Part shown: in pieces, positions 6,266 to 8,105 of the stretch
How the letters are laid out: each line of letters begins with the position of its first letter
Position numbering within the stretch: position 1 is the first letter of the stretch
Assembly (NCBI GenBank): GCA_025454275.1
Contig: JALOOS010000074.1
Coordinates: 1 to 8,105, forward strand
Origin: Desulfobacterales bacterium
GTDB taxonomy: Bacteria > Desulfobacterota > Desulfobacteria > Desulfobacterales > SpSt-501
Length of the DNA stretch: 8,105 nucleotides
Direction of reading: 5' to 3'
Program-made: the position numbers and the translations under genes
Notes under the pieces: model-generated
Database searches by the model: none
What the model was told of the DNA's origin: nothing
The model's input: only the letters and a program-made list of their open reading frames with translations

Positions 6266-7809
6266 TCCAGCCCCAGCAGGTACGAGCGCAGATTCTTCTT
6301 GCTCCGGCGCAGATCGAGCTTGGAGCGGATGTTGTGCCGGTGGAAAAGAATCGTGTTCTTGGACAGATACAGCAGCTCGGCGATCTCCTTGGTGGTCCGG
6401 CCCTCCTTGACCAGTCCCGCCACGCGGATCTCGGTCGGGGTGAGGCTGGCGTAGCGGGTCGAGAGCTTGCTGATGAAGGGCGAGATGATGTTCTCCAGGT
6501 TGGCGGCGAGGATGTCGATCATGGCGCGCTGGATCGAGCTCAGGCGGCTTTTTTTCAGCTGCTCGATGTAGGGGCTGATCAGCTCGCGCGTGTTCGTCAC
6601 CACCATCTCGCCGAACTCCTTGCGGTCCCCCTCGCGCTGCCGCAGCAGCACCTTGAGGGCCGTGTTCACCTCCTTGAGGTGCATGGATTGGGCCTTGAGC
6701 TCCTTCTCCCGCCTGCGCAGCTTCGCCTCCGTGCGCTTGCGCCCCTCCACCTCATCGGCCATGCGCGCGTTGGCGCTGGCGAGCTCGGCCGTGCGGGCCG
6801 CCACCAGCTCCTCGAGCCGGGTCTGGTAGGTGCGCAGCTCCGTCTCCGCACGCTTCAAGGCGCTGATGTCGCGCAGGGCCACGATGTTGCCGGCCGGCTT
6901 TCCGTCGTGGTCGAAGAAGAGGGTCGAACTCAGCTGCACATCCAGGATGCGCCCGTCGCGGGTGCGGCGGCGGGTTTCGAAGAGCTGGATCTTCTCGCCC
7001 CGCATCATGTTCTCGATCGCCGCGCGGGTCTCCGGCCAGTTCTCTTCGGGCACGAAATCGATCTGCTTGCCGAGCAGCTCCTCGCGCCTGAGGCCGAAGG
7101 TCTGCTCGAAGGCGGGGTTGACGTAAAGCGCCTCGCCCTGGGTGCTGTAGACCACGACCGGGTCCGGCGAGGACTCGAGCAGCAGCCGGTAGCGCGCCTC
7201 GCTCTCGCGCAGCGTCTCCTCGGTGCGCTTGCGCTCGGAGAGCTCCTGGCGCGCCTCGGAATAAAGGCGTGCCTTGTCGAGGGCCACCGTGGCGAGCTCG
7301 GCGAAGCGCTCGAGCACGACGATGTCCTCGGCCTGGAACCCCCGGTCCGCCTCGACGTGCGCGAGGCCGATCACCCCCTCGACCCTCCCACGGTACTTCA
7401 AGGGGATGCCGACGATGCTGTGCAGCCGGTCGAGCGATTTTCCCGGCAGGCGCCCCGGCCAGCTCCGGTAGTCCGGCACCAGGAGAAAACGCTCGCTCTC
7501 CCACACCCGGCCGCCCAGGCCCTCCCCGCGCCGCACGCTCAGCCCCAGCTGCTCCCGGAAAAAGCCCATGCCCACCCGCATCTGCATGGCGTCCCCGTCG
7601 GGGTCGAGGAGATAGATGAAGCCGTGGCCGGTGAGCAGCACGGCCTCGAGCAGCTCCTCCTTGTCCAGCCGGTCGATCAGGCCGAGCGCGGTCTCGTGCA
7701 GGGCCCAGAGGTACTCGTTCTGGCGCTTGAGCGCCGCCGCGCCGGCAGGGCGCCGCGGCAGCCCGATCGTGGGCGGCCGGAGGCTCCGCGCGGTTCGAAT
7801 GGCCCTCAT
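6259..7809 (-). CDS. GAF-PAS sensor with LuxR-type DNA-binding domain
   Basis: A 516-aa soluble regulator with no membrane segment. From the N-terminus it has a basic, Arg/Pro/Ala-rich leader (1-28), a GAF domain (about 37-185, with VRRGEGLGGRVWES and IVGIPLKYRGRVEGVIGLAH), a PAS domain (about 202-322, with NPAFEQTFGLRREELLGK and a PAC-like VALRDIS end), a long coiled coil (about 322-395), a helical linker (395-450), and a LuxR/GerE helix-turn-helix (about 455-500, with LTPTEIRVAGLVKEGRTTKEIAELL). It has no receiver, histidine kinase or AAA+ module, so it probably senses a small ligand or redox state directly. The ATG at 7809 has GGGGAG 6-8 nt upstream. It lies upstream of the liv operon in the same orientation and may control it; the operon's ligand could be its signal. 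Its target genes are not shown by the sequence. Confidence 0.92.
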   Translation of the reverse strand: MRAIRTARSLRPPTIGLPRRPAGAAALKRQNEYLWALHETALGLIDRLDKEELLEAVLLTGHGFIYLLDPDGDAMQMRVGMGFFREQLGLSVRRGEGLGGRVWESERFLLVPDYRSWPGRLPGKSLDRLHSIVGIPLKYRGRVEGVIGLAHVEADRGFQAEDIVVLERFAELATVALDKARLYSEARQELSERKRTEETLRESEARYRLLLESSPDPVVVYSTQGEALYVNPAFEQTFGLRREELLGKQIDFVPEENWPETRAAIENMMRGEKIQLFETRRRTRDGRILDVQLSSTLFFDHDGKPAGNIVALRDISALKRAETELRTYQTRLEELVAARTAELASANARMADEVEGRKRTEAKLRRREKELKAQSMHLKEVNTALKVLLRQREGDRKEFGEMVVTNTRELISPYIEQLKKSRLSSIQRAMIDILAANLENIISPFISKLSTRYASLTPTEIRVAGLVKEGRTTKEIAELLYLSKNTILFHRHNIRSKLDLRRSKKNLRSYLLGLEK

Positions 7810-7830
7810 GCGGATCTCCCCATCGCCTTT

Positions 7831-7847
7831 TCCGGCGTCCCGCCGGA
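7831..7847 (-). other. GC-rich hairpin between selenoprotein gene and regulator
   Basis: TCCGGCG (7831-7837) and CGCCGGA (7841-7847) form a perfect 7-bp stem with a 3-nt loop, which reads GGA in the minus-strand RNA. Four A residues follow it in the transcript rather than U residues, so it is not an intrinsic terminator for the selenoprotein gene. It lies about 20 nt before the regulator's start and could act as an intercistronic processing, stabilising or regulatory structure. Confidence 0.4.
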
Positions 7848-7861
7848 GATGGTCACACCTT

Positions 7862-8080
7862 TCAGGAGCCGCCGTCGAAGCCGACCGTCACCTGCCCCCC
7901 GTCGACGATCACCGGCACGCGGCGGTTGCCCTTCGCGTAACGCTGCATCGCCTGCATGCCCTCGGCGCTTTCCAGCACGTCCACGTACTGCACCTGCCGA
8001 TCCCCCCCCGCATAGGCTGCCCGAGCCGAACGGGTATAGGGTCAGGCATCCTTGCCGAAGATCAACACCGTGTCGCTCAT
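7862..8080 (-). CDS. Small glutaredoxin-like selenoprotein (Uxx-star type), Sec encoded by in-frame UGA
   Basis: From an ATG at 8080 the frame reads 12 codons, a TGA at 8044-8042, then 59 further sense codons to a second TGA at 7864-7862, giving 72 residues if the first TGA encodes selenocysteine. The start MSDTVLIFGKDA is a typical beta strand leading to the active site, followed by U13-P14-Y15-T16, matching the glutaredoxin CPYC position with Sec for the first Cys and Thr for the second. The thioredoxin-fold cis-proline motif VPVIV (55-59, P56) and the glycine-rich GFDGG (67-71) follow as in glutaredoxins. Coding sense on both sides of the UGA, GGAGG at 8086-8090 with 5-nt spacing, and a hairpin just after the UGA argue against a pseudogene. 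I recognise the pattern as that of Uxx-star glutaredoxin-like (seleno)proteins. Its partner and substrate are unknown; a cytosolic thiol/selenol redox role is inferred. A monothiol-like selenol mechanism is likely since residue 16 is Thr. Confidence 0.87.
8007..8034 (-). promoter_or_regulatory. Candidate bacterial SECIS element following the Sec UGA
   Basis: Counting from the base after UGA (8041 as +1), CCCG at +8 to +11 can pair with CGGG at +32 to +35, and GGCU at +15 to +18 with AGCC at +24 to +27. This leaves a 3/4-nt internal loop and a 5-nt apical loop CGGGC starting at +19 (8023-8019) with G as its second base. A short upper stem, a small apical loop with an early G, and a distance of about 16-37 nt from the UGA are the known features of bacterial SECIS elements recognised by SelB. 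An alternative pairing of CCCG with the CGGG at +19 to +22 is also possible. Not folded computationally. Confidence 0.55.
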
Positions 8081-8085
8081 CGAAA

Positions 8086-8090
8086 CCTCC
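8086..8090 (-). promoter_or_regulatory. Ribosome binding site of the selenoprotein gene
   Basis: GGAGG lies 5 nt before the ATG at 8080. It decides the start of the selenoprotein frame and supports translation from upstream of the UGA rather than from a GTG inside the gene. The remaining bases to the window end show no promoter. Confidence 0.75.
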
Positions 8091-8105
8091 TGGCCCCGCC
8101 GTACC

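Noticed and set aside
7831..7847. Intrinsic terminator after the selenoprotein gene
   Set aside because: The GC stem is followed by A residues, not U residues, on the minus-strand transcript.
8042..8044. The in-frame TGA as a nonsense mutation or sequencing error
   Set aside because: It sits precisely at the active-site Cys position of a glutaredoxin-like fold with intact frame on both sides and a hairpin downstream, which random damage would be unlikely to produce. Not excluded without resequencing.

Overview
The window looks like a piece of a GC-rich (roughly 60-65% by eye) anaerobic bacterial chromosome, most likely from Desulfobacterota (the former Deltaproteobacteria). The grounds are a branched-chain-amino-acid-type (Liv) ABC operon with an acyl-CoA ligase inside it, a PAS/GAF-LuxR regulator of a kind common in that group, and a small gene that makes sense only if an in-frame UGA is read as selenocysteine. 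The lineage is inferred from gene content, not from a search. Every gene lies on the minus strand, so transcription runs from high to low coordinates.

Right end (about 7810-8105): a complete 72-codon glutaredoxin-like selenoprotein gene, 7862-8080, with Sec at codon 13 in a U-P-Y-T motif, a strong ribosome binding site, and a SECIS-like hairpin 7 to 35 nt after the UGA. Standard gene callers would stop at the UGA and miss it. A 52-nt gap holding a GC hairpin separates it from a 516-aa GAF-PAS-coiled-coil-LuxR regulator, 6259-7809, with no receiver or kinase domain.

Middle (6098-6258): an AT-rich intergenic stretch with a terminator-like dyad across the regulator stop codon, a sigma70-like promoter pointing into the transport operon, and an inverted ATAGC repeat centred exactly on the -10 box.

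Left three quarters (1-6097): livG-type ATPase, AMP-forming acyl-CoA synthetase (overlapping livG by 17 nt), livH-type permease, livM-type permease, and a periplasmic solute-binding protein whose 3' end is outside the window. The livF-type second ATPase is not in the window; it is probably just beyond position 1. The inferred logic is that the binding protein captures an organic acid or similar ligand in the periplasm, LivH/LivM/LivG import it, and the ligase traps it as a CoA thioester. The substrate cannot be read from the sequence.

The 183-bp gap between livH and livM is unlike its surroundings: AT-rich, with two diverged copies of a ~48-bp unit, each built of short elements in a 9-9-7-9 pattern, a possible internal promoter, and a perfect 10-bp hairpin that puts the livM Shine-Dalgarno sequence in its loop and the start codon at its base. 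The selenoprotein and this hairpin/repeat region are the parts most worth following up.
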